Assembly: GCF_026340255.1 (NCBI RefSeq)
Contig: NZ_JAPEPJ010000001.1
Location: 248,001 to 312,000 of the forward strand
Reading direction: 5' to 3'
Source: Streptomyces sp. NBC_01408
GTDB taxonomy: Bacteria > Actinomycetota > Actinomycetes > Streptomycetales > Streptomycetaceae
DNA: 64,000 nucleotides
Shown: positions 33,954 through 42,563 of the stretch, piece after piece
How the letters are laid out: every line of letters begins with the position of its first letter
Position numbering within the stretch: the first letter of the stretch is position 1
The notes under the pieces: model-generated
Told to the model about the DNA's origin: nothing
The model's database searches: none
What the model saw: the letters and a program-made list of their open reading frames with translations, nothing else
Translations under genes and position numbers: made by a program

Positions 33954-34483
33954 TGGGGCGCCCGCGCGGTTCTGAGCGCCGGCGGTTTGGTGCCCGGCCG
34001 ACGCCCCTCGGCGTCGGCGAGGCGTGCGGCGCCTACGCGAACGAGGAGCGACACGGACGCCGGCTCGCAGAATTTGGAGGGGCCGCCGAGGGTGGCCCAG
34101 TAGATGGGCTGGGTGGCGTCGTACTCCAAGACGTCAACGGCCGGGACGCCGAAGTGCGTTCCGTGGCCGAGGCACTCGACGCCGAGGCCGCAGTGGCGCC
34201 ACTCGCGTACCGTCCCGGGAGGGACGATCGCGTAGTAGGTCCGGCCGTGGCCGTCGTGGATGACCGGTCCGCCGAGGCTCTCCTCCAGGCCGAAATCGGT
34301 GTGGGCGAAGCTGCGCCCTTCCGTGCCGAGGGCTGCGAACACGACTCGCTCCGGCAACCGGACCGCGTCGAAGGCCCGGCCGATGGGAAGGAGAACGATC
34401 CCGCGCTCACGCCATTCTTTGCGGACCTGCTCGGGCCGGTCATGGCCGCCGGCCAGCCAGTCCGACATCGTGGGCCTGGTCAC
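33950..34483 (-). CDS. Uncharacterised 177-residue protein heading the methyltransferase operon
   Basis: GTG start at 34483 behind AGGGAG (ATG at 34468 is a weaker alternative). The product has GIVLLPIGRAFDAVRLPERV, FGLEESLGGPVIHD, TYYAIVPPGT and ATLGGPSKFC. The opening is reminiscent of the small Prim-Pol-like (bifunctional DNA primase/polymerase N-terminal) proteins found in Streptomyces accessory DNA, but I see no complete catalytic Asp triad and do not assign it. It is the first gene of a four-gene operon: this protein, zinc ribbon, small peptide, methyltransferase. It follows a terminator that separates it from the HTH-TPR regulator gene. Confidence 0.6.
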   Translation of the reverse strand: MTRPTMSDWLAGGHDRPEQVRKEWRERGIVLLPIGRAFDAVRLPERVVFAALGTEGRSFAHTDFGLEESLGGPVIHDGHGRTYYAIVPPGTVREWRHCGLGVECLGHGTHFGVPAVDVLEYDATQPIYWATLGGPSKFCEPASVSLLVRVGAARLADAEGRRPGTKPPALRTARAPQ

Positions 34484-34542
34484 AGGCAGTCACTCCCTAA
34501 CCGTCAAGAGTGGGTGGTGAGACCAGGGTGAGGGCACAAACA

Positions 34543-34578
34543 GGCCCCGACTACCACGAGTTGGTGATAGCCGGGGCC
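34543..34578 (-). terminator. Terminator after the HTH-TPR regulator
   Basis: GGCCCCG-A-CTA (34543-34553) pairs with TAG-C-CGGGGCC (34568-34578). It lies just after the regulator stop in its direction of transcription and upstream of the next operon. Confidence 0.75.
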
Positions 34579-34594
34579 AAGACGTGACGGAGTG

Positions 34595-35779
34595 TCAGAC
34601 ACCCAGCCAGTTGCCGTATGAGAGGAAGGAATCCGGCAGCTGACGCCGGGCAGCCTCCAGTCCTGCGTACGTATCCCTCACCGTCTGGTGGTAGCGGGCC
34701 TGCTGCGGTGCGATCTTCCGCGCGCGCAACAGGTTCTCGAAGGACGCGTCCAGGGCGCCCGTCCACATCTGTGCTCGGGCCAGCTCTGCGTAGTGGTGGC
34801 TCTTCCGCGAGTTCGGCCACTCCTTCGGTACCTGCACGCTCCGGCCGGCCTGGGTGGCGTCGTCGTACCGGTCCAGTTCGGCCAGGACGCTGACCCTGTG
34901 GACCTTGACGTTCGTCGGCCCGAACGAGAGGTAGTGCACCGTGGCAGCCTCTCCGGTGCCCGCGGCGATCCGCTCGGCCTCGGCCAGGTGATCCTCGGCA
35001 AGCGTCTCGTCCTTCGAGCGCCCTGCCATGACGGCCGCGCCGAGGTGGAGCTGGCCGGTGACGACCTCACGCTCACGCCCGGGGTCGGCCTGCTCCAGGA
35101 TGTTCAACCCGAGGGCGGTGAGGCGCTGCCCGGTGCGGTACTGGCCGTCCCGCAGATAGGTAAGGGCACGCATGTACCGGTAGATCCCGCCCAGGGCCGC
35201 GCTGGAGCCCCGCTCAGCGGCCCAGTCCATGCGTGCCAGAGCAATGGCGGCAAGGTCGCCGTAGCCGAGCTTCGAGGCGATGTCGTACGCGCTTCGGTAG
35301 GTACTGGCGAGGAGGAGCCACCCCTCGTGACTCGGAGTCGCGTGGGCGGCCGTGGTGATCTCCAAGACCAGGCCGGGAATCAGGGTGGCGGCTTGTTTGA
35401 TCTCTCCGGCCCGGATGGCAACGAGGAGGGCCTCGGCATCGTCCGCGAGCAGCCGGTGGGGCCGGGGCGCGATGTCGGGGTCCGCGCCGAGGTCGTAGAC
35501 GTCCAGGGCTTCGCGGATCGGCTGGACGAGGACGTCCAGCTGGTCCTCGCGGAGCTCAGTGACGTACGGCTGGCCGATGACCGTGGCGACGTCGACACGG
35601 AGAGCACGGGCCACCTGGGCGATGACGTACGGCGAAGCGGGCTTCACGCCCTGCTCGGCCTTCGTCAGGGTGGAGTAGGGAACTTGGGAGAGGTCGGACA
35701 GTGCCGTCTGGGTGAGGCCGCGCTCCAGGCGCAAACGCTTGATGCGTGCGCCGGTGTGGTCGTGCGGGAGAGCGTGCAT
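34595..35779 (-). CDS. XRE-family regulator with TPR-like C-terminal domain
   Basis: A 394-residue regulator. The HTH (about 10-65) reads IKRLRLERGLTQTALSDLSQ and VPYSTLTKAEQG; residues 80-390 are helical repeats resembling those of peptide-responsive (RRNPP-like) or Streptomyces XRE-TPR proteins. The ATG at 35779 follows GGAG and begins directly at MHALPHDHTGARIKRL. Its promoter region has GATACTGT followed by TCTGG, a candidate -10. It probably controls the methyltransferase operon downstream, from which it is separated only by a terminator. Ligand unknown. Confidence 0.82.
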   Translation of the reverse strand: MHALPHDHTGARIKRLRLERGLTQTALSDLSQVPYSTLTKAEQGVKPASPYVIAQVARALRVDVATVIGQPYVTELREDQLDVLVQPIREALDVYDLGADPDIAPRPHRLLADDAEALLVAIRAGEIKQAATLIPGLVLEITTAAHATPSHEGWLLLASTYRSAYDIASKLGYGDLAAIALARMDWAAERGSSAALGGIYRYMRALTYLRDGQYRTGQRLTALGLNILEQADPGREREVVTGQLHLGAAVMAGRSKDETLAEDHLAEAERIAAGTGEAATVHYLSFGPTNVKVHRVSVLAELDRYDDATQAGRSVQVPKEWPNSRKSHHYAELARAQMWTGALDASFENLLRARKIAPQQARYHQTVRDTYAGLEAARRQLPDSFLSYGNWLGV

Positions 35780-35880
35780 GCTGTGCTCCGTTCTGACTCG
35801 ACACCAGAACAGTATCGGGACACGCCGAGAACACCCCTTCCCCCACTTGGGCGAGAAGCGCAGGCGAAACCTGCCCAGCA

Positions 35881-35917
35881 CAACGGCCCGGCCGCTTGAC
35901 GCGGTCGGGCCGTTGTC
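35881..35917 (-). terminator. sodN terminator
   Basis: Perfect 11-bp stem ACAACGGCCCG (35881-35891) / CGGGCCGTTGT (35907-35917), with further pairing in the loop. It lies 50 nt after the sodN stop on the minus strand. Confidence 0.85.
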
Positions 35918-35966
35918 GTTCGCGCTGCGCACAGCAGCGCAGGGAGATTCCCCGGGTCGCCCAAGA
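35881..35966 (-). ncRNA. sodN 3' UTR, candidate s-SodF-type small RNA
   Basis: In S. coelicolor the sodN 3' UTR yields a stable RNA of about 90 nt (s-SodF) that pairs with sodF mRNA. Here the 86 nt from the sodN stop to the far end of the terminator stem have the right size and end in a strong hairpin; the minus strand carries GGGGAATCTCCC, which could pair near a ribosome-binding site. sodF itself is not in the window, so pairing cannot be checked. Confidence 0.45.
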
Positions 35967-36362
35967 TCAGGCGGCCTTGGTCTCCCAGAAGATGCGGTCG
36001 ATCTCGGCGATGAGTTCGAGGGCCTTCTGGCCGGTCGCCGGGTCGTGCGACGCCTTGGCGGCCGAGAGGGCCTTCAGGGTGTCGTTGACCAGGGTGTGCA
36101 GCTGGGGGTACTTCTCGAAGTGCGGGGGCTTGAAGTAGTCGCTCCACAGCACCGAGACGTGGTGCTTGGCGAGCTCGGCGCGCTGCTCCTTGATGGTGAT
36201 GGCGCGCGCGCGGAAGTCGGCGTCGTCGTTGGCCTGGTACTTCTCCTGCACGGCCTTGACGGACTCGGCCTCGATGCGGGCCTGGGCAGGGTCGTACACG
36301 CCGCACGGAAGATCGCAGTGGGCGGAGACCTTCGCCTTGGGGGCGAAGAGGCGGGAAAGCAT
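35967..36362 (-). CDS. sodN: Nickel superoxide dismutase
   Basis: Cytoplasmic Ni-SOD that disproportionates superoxide. The 131-residue precursor has a 14-residue propeptide (MLSRLFAPKAKVSA) ending just before the nickel-hook HCDLPCGVYDP. Cleavage exposes the His that becomes residue 1, with Cys2 and Cys6 as ligands, all present here. Length equals the usual streptomycete precursor. ATG 36362 is behind GAGGAGG. The gene is divergent from the sodX-like protease that should do the cleavage; the intergenic region 36363-36534 presumably holds both promoters. sodN is nickel-induced in relatives. Confidence 0.97.
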   Translation of the reverse strand: MLSRLFAPKAKVSAHCDLPCGVYDPAQARIEAESVKAVQEKYQANDDADFRARAITIKEQRAELAKHHVSVLWSDYFKPPHFEKYPQLHTLVNDTLKALSAAKASHDPATGQKALELIAEIDRIFWETKAA

Positions 36363-36534
36363 TGGAGTGTGTCCTCCTCGTGATCGTCTTCTCAAGGGGG
36401 AGATTACTCGCTGGGGAACCGGTTTTCGCGGTCGCCCCCATGGGCTTAGGACAAAAGTCCAGCGTCGCGGTCGGACCGGTGAGCGAATGTACGGGGCGGT
36501 ACGGCAGCATGCGGGAGTGATGAGGAGGTCGCGC

Positions 36535-36957
36535 ATGGTGGAGAACCGCCCCCGACGGTTCGCGTTCGAGGTGCTGGAGGTGACGGGGCCGTCGATGGTG
36601 CCGACGCTGCTCCACGGGGACCGGCTGGTGGTCCGCTACGGGGCGGCCGTCCGCCGGGGCGCCGTGGTGGTGCTGCGGCATCCGTTCCAGCAGGACCTGC
36701 TGGTCGTCAAACGGGCGGTGGAGCGCCGGCCGGGCGGCTCCTGGTGGGTGCTCGGCGACAACCCGTACAACGAGACCGGCGACAGCACCGTATACGGGGC
36801 GGTGCCCGCCGAGCTGGTGCTGGCGACGGCCGTGCTGCGGTTCCGGCCGCCGGCGGCGGATCAGCGGTCGCTGAGGGCGCGGCTGTCCTGGGCGGTGTCC
36901 GCGCTGCGGCCGCTCTGGGCGGACCCCTCGGCCTCGCGCCGCTTGCGGGCGCGGTAG
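36535..36957 (+). CDS. sodX: S26-type peptidase for Ni-SOD maturation
   Basis: A 140-residue signal-peptidase-like protein. Catalytic Ser20 lies in TGPSMVPTLLHGD and catalytic Lys59 in LLVVKRAVERR, followed by WVLGDNPYNETGDS, the S26 box. It has no membrane anchor, fitting cytoplasmic removal of the SodN propeptide. The ATG at 36535 follows GAGGAGG at good spacing; an ATG at 36520 has its Shine-Dalgarno too close. The gene is divergent from sodN. Its 3' end overlaps the converging CGNR gene by 97 nt, and residues after about 110 (RSLRARLSWAVSALRPLW) look like an unconserved Arg-rich tail. Confidence 0.92.
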   Translation: MVENRPRRFAFEVLEVTGPSMVPTLLHGDRLVVRYGAAVRRGAVVVLRHPFQQDLLVVKRAVERRPGGSWWVLGDNPYNETGDSTVYGAVPAELVLATAVLRFRPPAADQRSLRARLSWAVSALRPLWADPSASRRLRAR

Positions 36958-37490
36958 GCGGCCACGTTGGCCCGGGTGGCGCAGCGGTCGGAGCAGTAGC
37001 GCCGGGAGCGGTTGGTGGAGGTGTCGAGGTAGGCGTTGCGGCAGGGCAGCGCCTGGCACAGGCCGAGGCGGTCGGGGCCGTGCTCGGTGAGGTGGAAGGC
37101 CAGGCCCATGGCCGCGATGGCGGCGTAGCCCGCGGAGGCGTTGGACGGGTGGTCGGCGAGGTGGATGTGCCAGTGGGGGCTGCCGTCGTCGCCGAGGCTG
37201 TCGTGACCGGTGACCTGCGGGCTGACGGGGAACTCCATGAGCAGGGAGTTCAGCAGGTCGACCGCCAGGACGTGGTCGCCGCCGTCGGCGGCCTCGAAGA
37301 CGGAGCGCAGCCGGCCGCGGACGTTGCGGAAGCGGGTGACGTCGGTGTCGGTGACGCGGCGTGCCATCTGCACGCTGGCGCCGAACAGGGCGCGGACGGC
37401 GTCCACCGAGGTGAGCGAGTCCTTGTTGCGGGCCGGCTCCTCGGTGTTGACCAGGCGCACGGCGTAGTCCGAGTAATGGGCCAGTTCCAC
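36861..37490 (-). CDS. CGNR zinc-finger regulator
   Basis: A 209-residue cytoplasmic protein. The N-terminal helical domain (1-145; MELAHYSDYAVRLVNTEEP) is the DUF1470/ABATE-like stress-sensing part. The C-terminal CGNR-type zinc finger (about 150-195) has CQALPCRNAYLDTS, RRYCSDRCATRANVAAYRAR. CGNR proteins are predicted DNA-binding regulators. The 3' end overlaps the opposite-strand sodX gene over 36861-36957. It is divergent from the methyltransferase at 37572 across 81 nt. Target unknown. Confidence 0.85.
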   Translation of the reverse strand: MELAHYSDYAVRLVNTEEPARNKDSLTSVDAVRALFGASVQMARRVTDTDVTRFRNVRGRLRSVFEAADGGDHVLAVDLLNSLLMEFPVSPQVTGHDSLGDDGSPHWHIHLADHPSNASAGYAAIAAMGLAFHLTEHGPDRLGLCQALPCRNAYLDTSTNRSRRYCSDRCATRANVAAYRARKRREAEGSAQSGRSADTAQDSRALSDR

Positions 37491-37571
37491 TTGTAGTCCT
37501 TACGGCTGCGGATTAGTGTCTCGGTAACGGCTGATACACGTTCGAGGGTATTACGTGCAGAGGGGTTCGTG

Positions 37572-38336
37572 ATGGCGGATACGACGGAAACAGCGGCCTA
37601 CTGGCAGGCGTGGCAGGACAGCTGGGACCGCCAGCAGGAGTGGTACATGCCCGACCGCGAGGAGCGGTTCCGGGTGATGCTGGACATGGTCGAGGCACTG
37701 GCCGGCCCCGCCCCCCGGGTACTGGATCTCGCGTGCGGTACGGGAAGTATTACGGACCGCGTCCTCAAGCGGTTCCCGGGAGCCACCAGCACGGGCGTCG
37801 ATCTCGACCCGGCGCTGCTCACCATCGCCGAGGGCTACTTCGCGGGCGACGAGCGGGTCACCTTCGTCACCGCCGACCTCAAGGACCCCGACTGGCGCTC
37901 CGCCCTCCCCCATGACACCTACGACGCGGTCCTGACGGCGACCGCCCTGCACTGGCTGCCGAGCAAGGAGCTGGCCGTTCTGTACGGGCAGCTCGCGCCG
38001 CTGGTGGCGCCGGGCGGGGTGTTCATGAACGCCGACCACATGCCCGACCCGGCCACCCCGCGCATCGACGCGGCCGAGCGCGCCCACCGGCACGCCGGGA
38101 TGGACCGGGCCAAGGCCGCGGGGGTCCTGGACTGGCGCGAGTGGTGGGCCGTGGCCGCCGGGGACCCGGTGCTGGCCGAGGCGGTCGCGGAGCGCTTCGA
38201 GATCTACGGGGAGCACGCCGACGGCGACACCCCCTCCGAGGCCTGGCACGCCCGCGCCCTCCTCGACGCGGGGTTCGCCGAGGCCCGCACGGTGTGGCGC
38301 TCGCCCTCGGACGCACTGGTCCTAGGTCTGAATTGA
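37572..38336 (+). CDS. Class I SAM-dependent methyltransferase
   Basis: A 254-residue cytoplasmic enzyme. Motif I is VLDLACGTGSITDRVL (residues 49-64), acidic motif II STGVDLDPALL, motif post-II VTADLKD, and YDAVLTATALHWLP. These define a Rossmann methyltransferase; the acceptor is unknown. ATG 37572 follows AGAGGGG. The last codons (LVLGLN, TGA) lie at the junction with a TnpB insertion element whose terminal hairpin starts 14 nt after the stop, so the original C-terminus may have been altered by the insertion. Confidence 0.85.
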   Translation: MADTTETAAYWQAWQDSWDRQQEWYMPDREERFRVMLDMVEALAGPAPRVLDLACGTGSITDRVLKRFPGATSTGVDLDPALLTIAEGYFAGDERVTFVTADLKDPDWRSALPHDTYDAVLTATALHWLPSKELAVLYGQLAPLVAPGGVFMNADHMPDPATPRIDAAERAHRHAGMDRAKAAGVLDWREWWAVAAGDPVLAEAVAERFEIYGEHADGDTPSEAWHARALLDAGFAEARTVWRSPSDALVLGLN

Positions 38337-38349
38337 CGATCCTCGCCCC

Positions 38350-38371
38350 CTGAAGGGGCGATTCCCTTCAG
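38350..38371. repeat. Right-end hairpin of the TnpB element (omegaRNA 3' region)
   Basis: 8-bp perfect stem with a 6-nt loop. In this element class the 3' part of the tnpB transcript and this hairpin form the guide RNA scaffold; sequence beyond the element end becomes the guide. Here that flank is the last codons of the methyltransferase (antisense). Confidence 0.6.
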
Positions 38372-39651
38372 CTCGCGTGCGCGGGCCTCGGAGCTTCACG
38401 CATCCGCCTCCGGCCGACGGCCGGGACTCGCACCCTGGGGATGCTGCGCGTGCTGTTGATATCCGAGCCACCCGTCCGGCGGGCTCGGGCCTCGATCTCC
38501 ACCGAGGCATTGTGGTCGGCGTCATCTACGTGCTCGCAGCGGGTGCAGGCGAACAGCCGACCGCATCCCTTACGGGATTCAGGATCCACCAGGCCGCAAG
38601 CGGCGCAGGTCTGGGAGGTGTGGAACGGCGGCACGGCGACAAGTACGGACCCGTACATGCGGGTCTTGTACTCAAGCCGTCGCCGCCGTTCCCCGGGGGT
38701 GTTGTCGAGGATTGACCGGTTCAGCGCGGCCTTCGCCCGGACGTTCTTCCCCGGCGACTCGGCGGTTCCCTTCGCGGACTTGCTCATGTTCCTCACGCGC
38801 AGGTCCTCGATACCGATCAGGCCGTGGTTTTTGGCGAGGTCGGTGGTGAGTTTGTGCGTGAAGTCCCGGCGCCGGTTGGCCCGCAGGGTGGTGAGCCTTG
38901 CGATCTGGGCGATCGTCGTGCGCAGGCGGCGGCTGTACTTCCCGCCCTGGTGCTTCTTCGCGTAGGTGATCTGACGGGCCTTGCGCTGCTCCAGCGCCTT
39001 GAGACGCTTCTTCTCGTTGGCGGTCAGTGACGGGGGCATGAGGCGGGGTGTCGCCTCGGTGGAGACGAACGCCGACGCGGCGACCCCGAAGTCCACCCCG
39101 CAGGCGGGTTTCCCGTTCGGCGCGTCCGGCTTACGCCCGGTGTGGACACCGAAGGAGACGTGCCAGCCGCTGCCGTCCCGGGACACCGTGGCATTACGGA
39201 TCGTGCCACCGATGGCGCGGGAGAGCCGGAACCGCAGCCAGCCGACCTTCGGCAGGCGCACCTCGGCCCACTTGCGGTTCACCTTGCGGACCTCGACCGC
39301 CTGCCCGGGAAACGGGACCGACAGACGATGCCCGCGCTTCTTCCGTGACGGAAACCGAGCCGGATGCTCGGGGTTCCAGAAGTTGTCGTACGCCCGGTCC
39401 AGCTGACGCAGGATCTGCTGCCCGGACTGCGCCGGCAGATCACCGATCCAGTCAAGATCCGCACGGGCGGCGGTCAGGTACTTGCACTGCTCAACAGACC
39501 GCAGCGTGTACCGGCGCTGCTCCCACAGGTACACCCGCTGCTCCAGGGCCACATTCCACAGAGCACGTGCCGAATGCCCCCACCTGGTCAGGACCTCGCC
39601 CTGCCCCCCGGTGGGGTACGCACGATATTTGCGCCCCGCGTCTGCCCGCAC
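38368..39651 (-). CDS. tnpB: TnpB RNA-guided nuclease
   Basis: A 427-residue RuvC-like nuclease of IS200/IS605 elements, ancestor of Cas12. The N-terminus KYRAYPTGGQGEVLTRWGHS is standard. RuvC residues are intact: Asp187 in CGVDFGVA, Glu282 in GIEDLRV, Asp379 in DDADHNAS. The zinc finger has CAAC (349-352) and CTRC (369-372). The C-terminal 40 residues are Arg-rich. TnpB cuts the empty donor site guided by a right-end RNA, which helps retention of the element. GTG start at 39651 with AGGGG upstream. It is full length, so it may be active. Confidence 0.93.
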   Translation of the reverse strand: MRADAGRKYRAYPTGGQGEVLTRWGHSARALWNVALEQRVYLWEQRRYTLRSVEQCKYLTAARADLDWIGDLPAQSGQQILRQLDRAYDNFWNPEHPARFPSRKKRGHRLSVPFPGQAVEVRKVNRKWAEVRLPKVGWLRFRLSRAIGGTIRNATVSRDGSGWHVSFGVHTGRKPDAPNGKPACGVDFGVAASAFVSTEATPRLMPPSLTANEKKRLKALEQRKARQITYAKKHQGGKYSRRLRTTIAQIARLTTLRANRRRDFTHKLTTDLAKNHGLIGIEDLRVRNMSKSAKGTAESPGKNVRAKAALNRSILDNTPGERRRRLEYKTRMYGSVLVAVPPFHTSQTCAACGLVDPESRKGCGRLFACTRCEHVDDADHNASVEIEARARRTGGSDINSTRSIPRVRVPAVGRRRMREAPRPAHAS

Positions 39652-39805
39652 GCCCCTGATTCTGCTGACGATCTAAGGCTGATACGAGCCAGATCCGGAA
39701 AAGACAGGTGTTGTCTGCCCATTTAGCCTTCACGACGAAGCCATGGCGAGAAGTGTTCGCTTATGCGCATCTCAAGGCATGGAGTCCTGGTGGGGGCATG
39801 ACGAA

Positions 39806-39833
39806 GGGGCGGTACGGGAATCCGTACCGCCCC
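39806..39833 (-). terminator. Terminator of the amino-acid ABC transporter operon
   Basis: Perfect 12-bp stem GGGGCGGTACGG (39806-39817), loop GAAT, CCGTACCGCCCC (39822-39833), 26 nt after the ATPase stop. Confidence 0.9.
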
Positions 39834-39859
39834 TCAACCGTGAACGCGTGCGACGGGGA

Positions 39860-40624
39860 CTACAGCACCTTGGACAGGAACGCCTTCGTCCGGTCGTGCT
39901 GGGGGTTGCCGAGCACGTCGCGCGGGTTGCCCGACTCGACGACCACGCCGCCGTCCATGAAGACGAGGTTGTCGCCGACCTCGCGGGCGAAGCCCATCTC
40001 GTGCGTGACCACGATCATGGTCATGCCGTCTTCGGCCAGGCCGCGCATGACGTCCAGGACGTCACCCACCAGCTCCGGGTCGAGCGCCGAGGTGGGCTCG
40101 TCGAAGAGCATCAGCTTCGGCTCCATGGCGAGCGCGCGGGCGATCGCCACGCGCTGCTGCTGGCCGCCGGAGAGCTGGGTGGGGTAGTTCCCGCCCTTGT
40201 CGCCGAGGCCGACCCGGTCCAGGAGGCGTACGGCGCGCTCGCGCGCCACCGCCTTGGACTCGCCCTTGACCATGACCGGGGCTTCCATGACGTTCTCTAT
40301 GGCCGTCATGTGCGGGAAGAGGTTGAAGCGCTGGAAGACCATGCCGATGTCCCGGCGCTGGGCCGCGACCTCGCTGTCCTTCAGCTCGTAGAGCTTGTCG
40401 CCCTTCTGGCGGTAGCCGACGAGGTTCCCGTCGACGTACAGCCGTCCGGCGTTGACCTGCTCCAGGTGGTTGATGCACCGCAGGAAGGTCGACTTGCCGG
40501 AGCCGGACGGGCCGACCAGGCAGAAGACCTCACGCGGGGCGACCTCCAGGTCGATGCCCTTGAGGATGTGCGCCGCACCGTAGGACTTGTGGACGCCCTC
40601 GGCCTTCACCATGGCAGTCGTCAT
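39860..40624 (-). CDS. Polar amino-acid ABC transporter, ATP-binding subunit
   Basis: A 254-residue ATPase of the PAAT family (GlnQ/GluA type), peripheral on the membrane. Walker [10 protein letters not shown] (about 38-46), Q-loop [11 protein letters not shown], signature [15 protein letters not shown], Walker [15 protein letters not shown], switch HEMGFAREV. The start ATG overlaps the permease stop (TGATG). With the permease and the binding protein it forms a one-operon importer; glutamate is a reasonable but unproven substrate. Confidence 0.93.
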   Translation of the reverse strand: MTTAMVKAEGVHKSYGAAHILKGIDLEVAPREVFCLVGPSGSGKSTFLRCINHLEQVNAGRLYVDGNLVGYRQKGDKLYELKDSEVAAQRRDIGMVFQRFNLFPHMTAIENVMEAPVMVKGESKAVARERAVRLLDRVGLGDKGGNYPTQLSGGQQQRVAIARALAMEPKLMLFDEPTSALDPELVGDVLDVMRGLAEDGMTMIVVTHEMGFAREVGDNLVFMDGGVVVESGNPRDVLGNPQHDRTKAFLSKVL

Positions 40625-41565
40625 CAGGCCACCGCCTTGCGGTCAGAGAAGCTGGACAGTTTCGCCTTGATCTTCTGCAACGGCGTGGGCGGCAGCGAAC
40701 GGAGCGCACCGCGGGCGTAGCGGCGCTCCAGGTAGTACTGGCCGACGCTGAACACACTGGTCAGGGCGAGGTACCAGATCGAGGCGACGAAGAACATCTC
40801 CATCACCGCGAACGACGTGGACGCGATGTCCTGGGCCGCGCGCAGCAGGTCGAAGTACTGCACGGCGACGACGAGCGACGAGGTCTTGAGCATGTTGATG
40901 AACTCGTTGCCCGACGGCGGCACGATCACCCGCATGGCCTGCGGCAGCACGACGCGGCGCATGGTCTGCATCCGGGTCATGCCGAGCGCGTGCGAGGCCT
41001 CGGTCTGGCCTTCGTCGACCGACTGGATGCCGGCCCGGACGATCTCCGCCATGTACGCGCCCTCGTTCAGGCCGAGGCCCAGCAGGGCGGCCAGGAACGG
41101 CGTCATGACCTGGGTCATCTCGTCCTTGTAGAACCCGAGGTTCAGGACCGGGAAGATCAGGGCGAGGTTGAACCAGATGAGGAGCTGCACGTACACCGGG
41201 GTGCCGCGGAAGAGCCAGATGTAGAACCAGGCGATGGTGCTGGTCACCGGGTTCTTCGAGAGGCGCATCACGGCGAAGAGGACACCGAGCACCAGGCCCA
41301 GGGCCATCGAGGCGACGCTGATCCAGATCGTGTTGCCGACACCACGGATGATGGTGGGGTCGAACAGCTTCTCCGGGACGGTCGCCCAGCGCACGTTGCC
41401 CTGCGAGAAGGCGATCGCGAGCGCCACGACCAGGCCGATCACGACCACGGCGCTGATCCAGCGGCCGTAGTGGCGGACCGGGATGGCGCGGATCGCCTCG
41501 GGGGGGACGGCCCCGCCCGGCGGGGTGTCCGCCGGGTCCGGGACCTTGTCGAGCTTGTCAGTCAC
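40624..41565 (-). CDS. Polar amino-acid ABC transporter permease
   Basis: A 313-residue inner-membrane protein. It has a cytoplasmic N-tail with [16 protein letters not shown], then five to six membrane segments. The EAA-type coupling loop [21 protein letters not shown] contacts the ATPase. [18 protein letters not shown] and [14 protein letters not shown] are typical of HisMQ/GltJK permeases. As a single permease it probably works as a homodimer. It overlaps the ATPase gene by 1 nt; the binding-protein gene lies 38 nt upstream. Confidence 0.92.
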   Translation of the reverse strand: MTDKLDKVPDPADTPPGGAVPPEAIRAIPVRHYGRWISAVVVIGLVVALAIAFSQGNVRWATVPEKLFDPTIIRGVGNTIWISVASMALGLVLGVLFAVMRLSKNPVTSTIAWFYIWLFRGTPVYVQLLIWFNLALIFPVLNLGFYKDEMTQVMTPFLAALLGLGLNEGAYMAEIVRAGIQSVDEGQTEASHALGMTRMQTMRRVVLPQAMRVIVPPSGNEFINMLKTSSLVVAVQYFDLLRAAQDIASTSFAVMEMFFVASIWYLALTSVFSVGQYYLERRYARGALRSLPPTPLQKIKAKLSSFSDRKAVA

Positions 41566-41603
41566 AGTGACTGCCCTTCAGTGTGCTGCGGTCTGCGCGG
41601 AGG

Positions 41604-42563
41604 TCAGGAACCTGCGTTGATCTTGGCCTCGGTCACGGCGCCGGAGCCCGCGTTCCACTTGTCCAGGGCGGCCTTGTACGTGCCGTCCTTGATGACCGCG
41701 TCGAGGGCTTCCTTGAGCGCGTCGCGCAGCTCGGTGTTCTTCTTGTCCACCGCGATGCCGAAGAGGCCGGCGTCGGTCGGGTTGGCGATGGCCTCGAAGT
41801 CGTTGCCGCCGCCGGCGGTCTGCGCGATGTACGCGGCGACCGGGGAGTCGTTCAGGTCGGCGACGGCGCCGCCGGCCTTCACGCGGGTCTGGGCCTCGGC
41901 GTCGGTCGGGAAGGACTCGATGCCGATCTCGCCCTTGCCGGCCGTCTTGCACTTCTCGGACTGGTCCTTGGCGGACGTCTCGTACGTGGTGCCGCGCTGG
42001 ACGGCGACCTTCTTGCCGCACAGGTCGTCGAGGGTCTTGATGCCCTCCGGGTTCCCCTTCTTGACGAGGATGCCGGTGGAGGAGGAGAAGTAGTCGACGA
42101 AGTCGACGCCGGCGCCGGTCTTGGCGCCCTTGTCGTCCAGGCCCTCCTGACGGGCCTTGGTGTCGGTGAGCGAGGACATGACCAGGTCGCTGCGACCCGT
42201 CTGCATGCTGCCGATCAGCGTGTCGAACGTGCCGGACTCGAACTTGAACTGCACGCCGAGCTGCTTGGTCAGGGCCGCGGCGATGTCGGGGTCGACACCG
42301 ACGATCTTGCCGCCCTCGGTGAACTCCATCGGCGCGTAGGTCGCGTCCGTGCCGACCTTGATCACGCCGGCGTCCTGGATCTTCTTCGGGAGCTTGGAGA
42401 AGAGCGGGGCGCTGCTGTCCGCCGTACCCGAGGGGGCGGTGGAGGCCTTGTCGGTCTGGTCTCCACAGCCGGTGAGGATCAGGGCGCCGGCGACCGCGAT
42501 CGCGCCGACCGCGGCGATCCGGGACCGAGCGGCGGTCGTACGACGGGTGATGCTTGCGGTCAT
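41604..42563 (-). CDS. Amino-acid ABC transporter substrate-binding lipoprotein
   Basis: A 319-residue family 3 solute-binding protein. Lipoprotein signal with lipobox LILTGC (Cys about 33). The mature domain has IKVGTDATYAPMEFTEGGKIVGVDPDI in pieces, the ligand loop SSLTDTKARQE, and LDDLCGKKVAVQRGTTYE, diagnostic for polar amino-acid binders. First gene of the operon; ATG 42563 follows GGAGGAAC. The long upstream region to the malic enzyme gene must hold its promoter. Confidence 0.93.
   Translation of the reverse strand: MTASITRRTTAARSRIAAVGAIAVAGALILTGCGDQTDKASTAPSGTADSSAPLFSKLPKKIQDAGVIKVGTDATYAPMEFTEGGKIVGVDPDIAAALTKQLGVQFKFESGTFDTLIGSMQTGRSDLVMSSLTDTKARQEGLDDKGAKTGAGVDFVDYFSSSTGILVKKGNPEGIKTLDDLCGKKVAVQRGTTYETSAKDQSEKCKTAGKGEIGIESFPTDAEAQTRVKAGGAVADLNDSPVAAYIAQTAGGGNDFEAIANPTDAGLFGIAVDKKNTELRDALKEALDAVIKDGTYKAALDKWNAGSGAVTEAKINAGS

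Larger units (their letters stand above)
38337..39720 (-). mobile_element. IS200/IS605-group element carrying only tnpB (IS1341-like)
   Basis: Ends are approximate. The right end has the hairpin CTGAAGGG-GCGATT-CCCTTCAG (38350-38371), which overlaps the tnpB stop codon, followed on the minus strand by a GCGAGGATCGTCAA-like terminal stretch. The left end lies somewhere between 39652 and about 39800 and could not be fixed. No Y1 transposase (tnpA) is present, so mobility would need one in trans. The right end abuts the methyltransferase stop codon. Confidence 0.65.
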
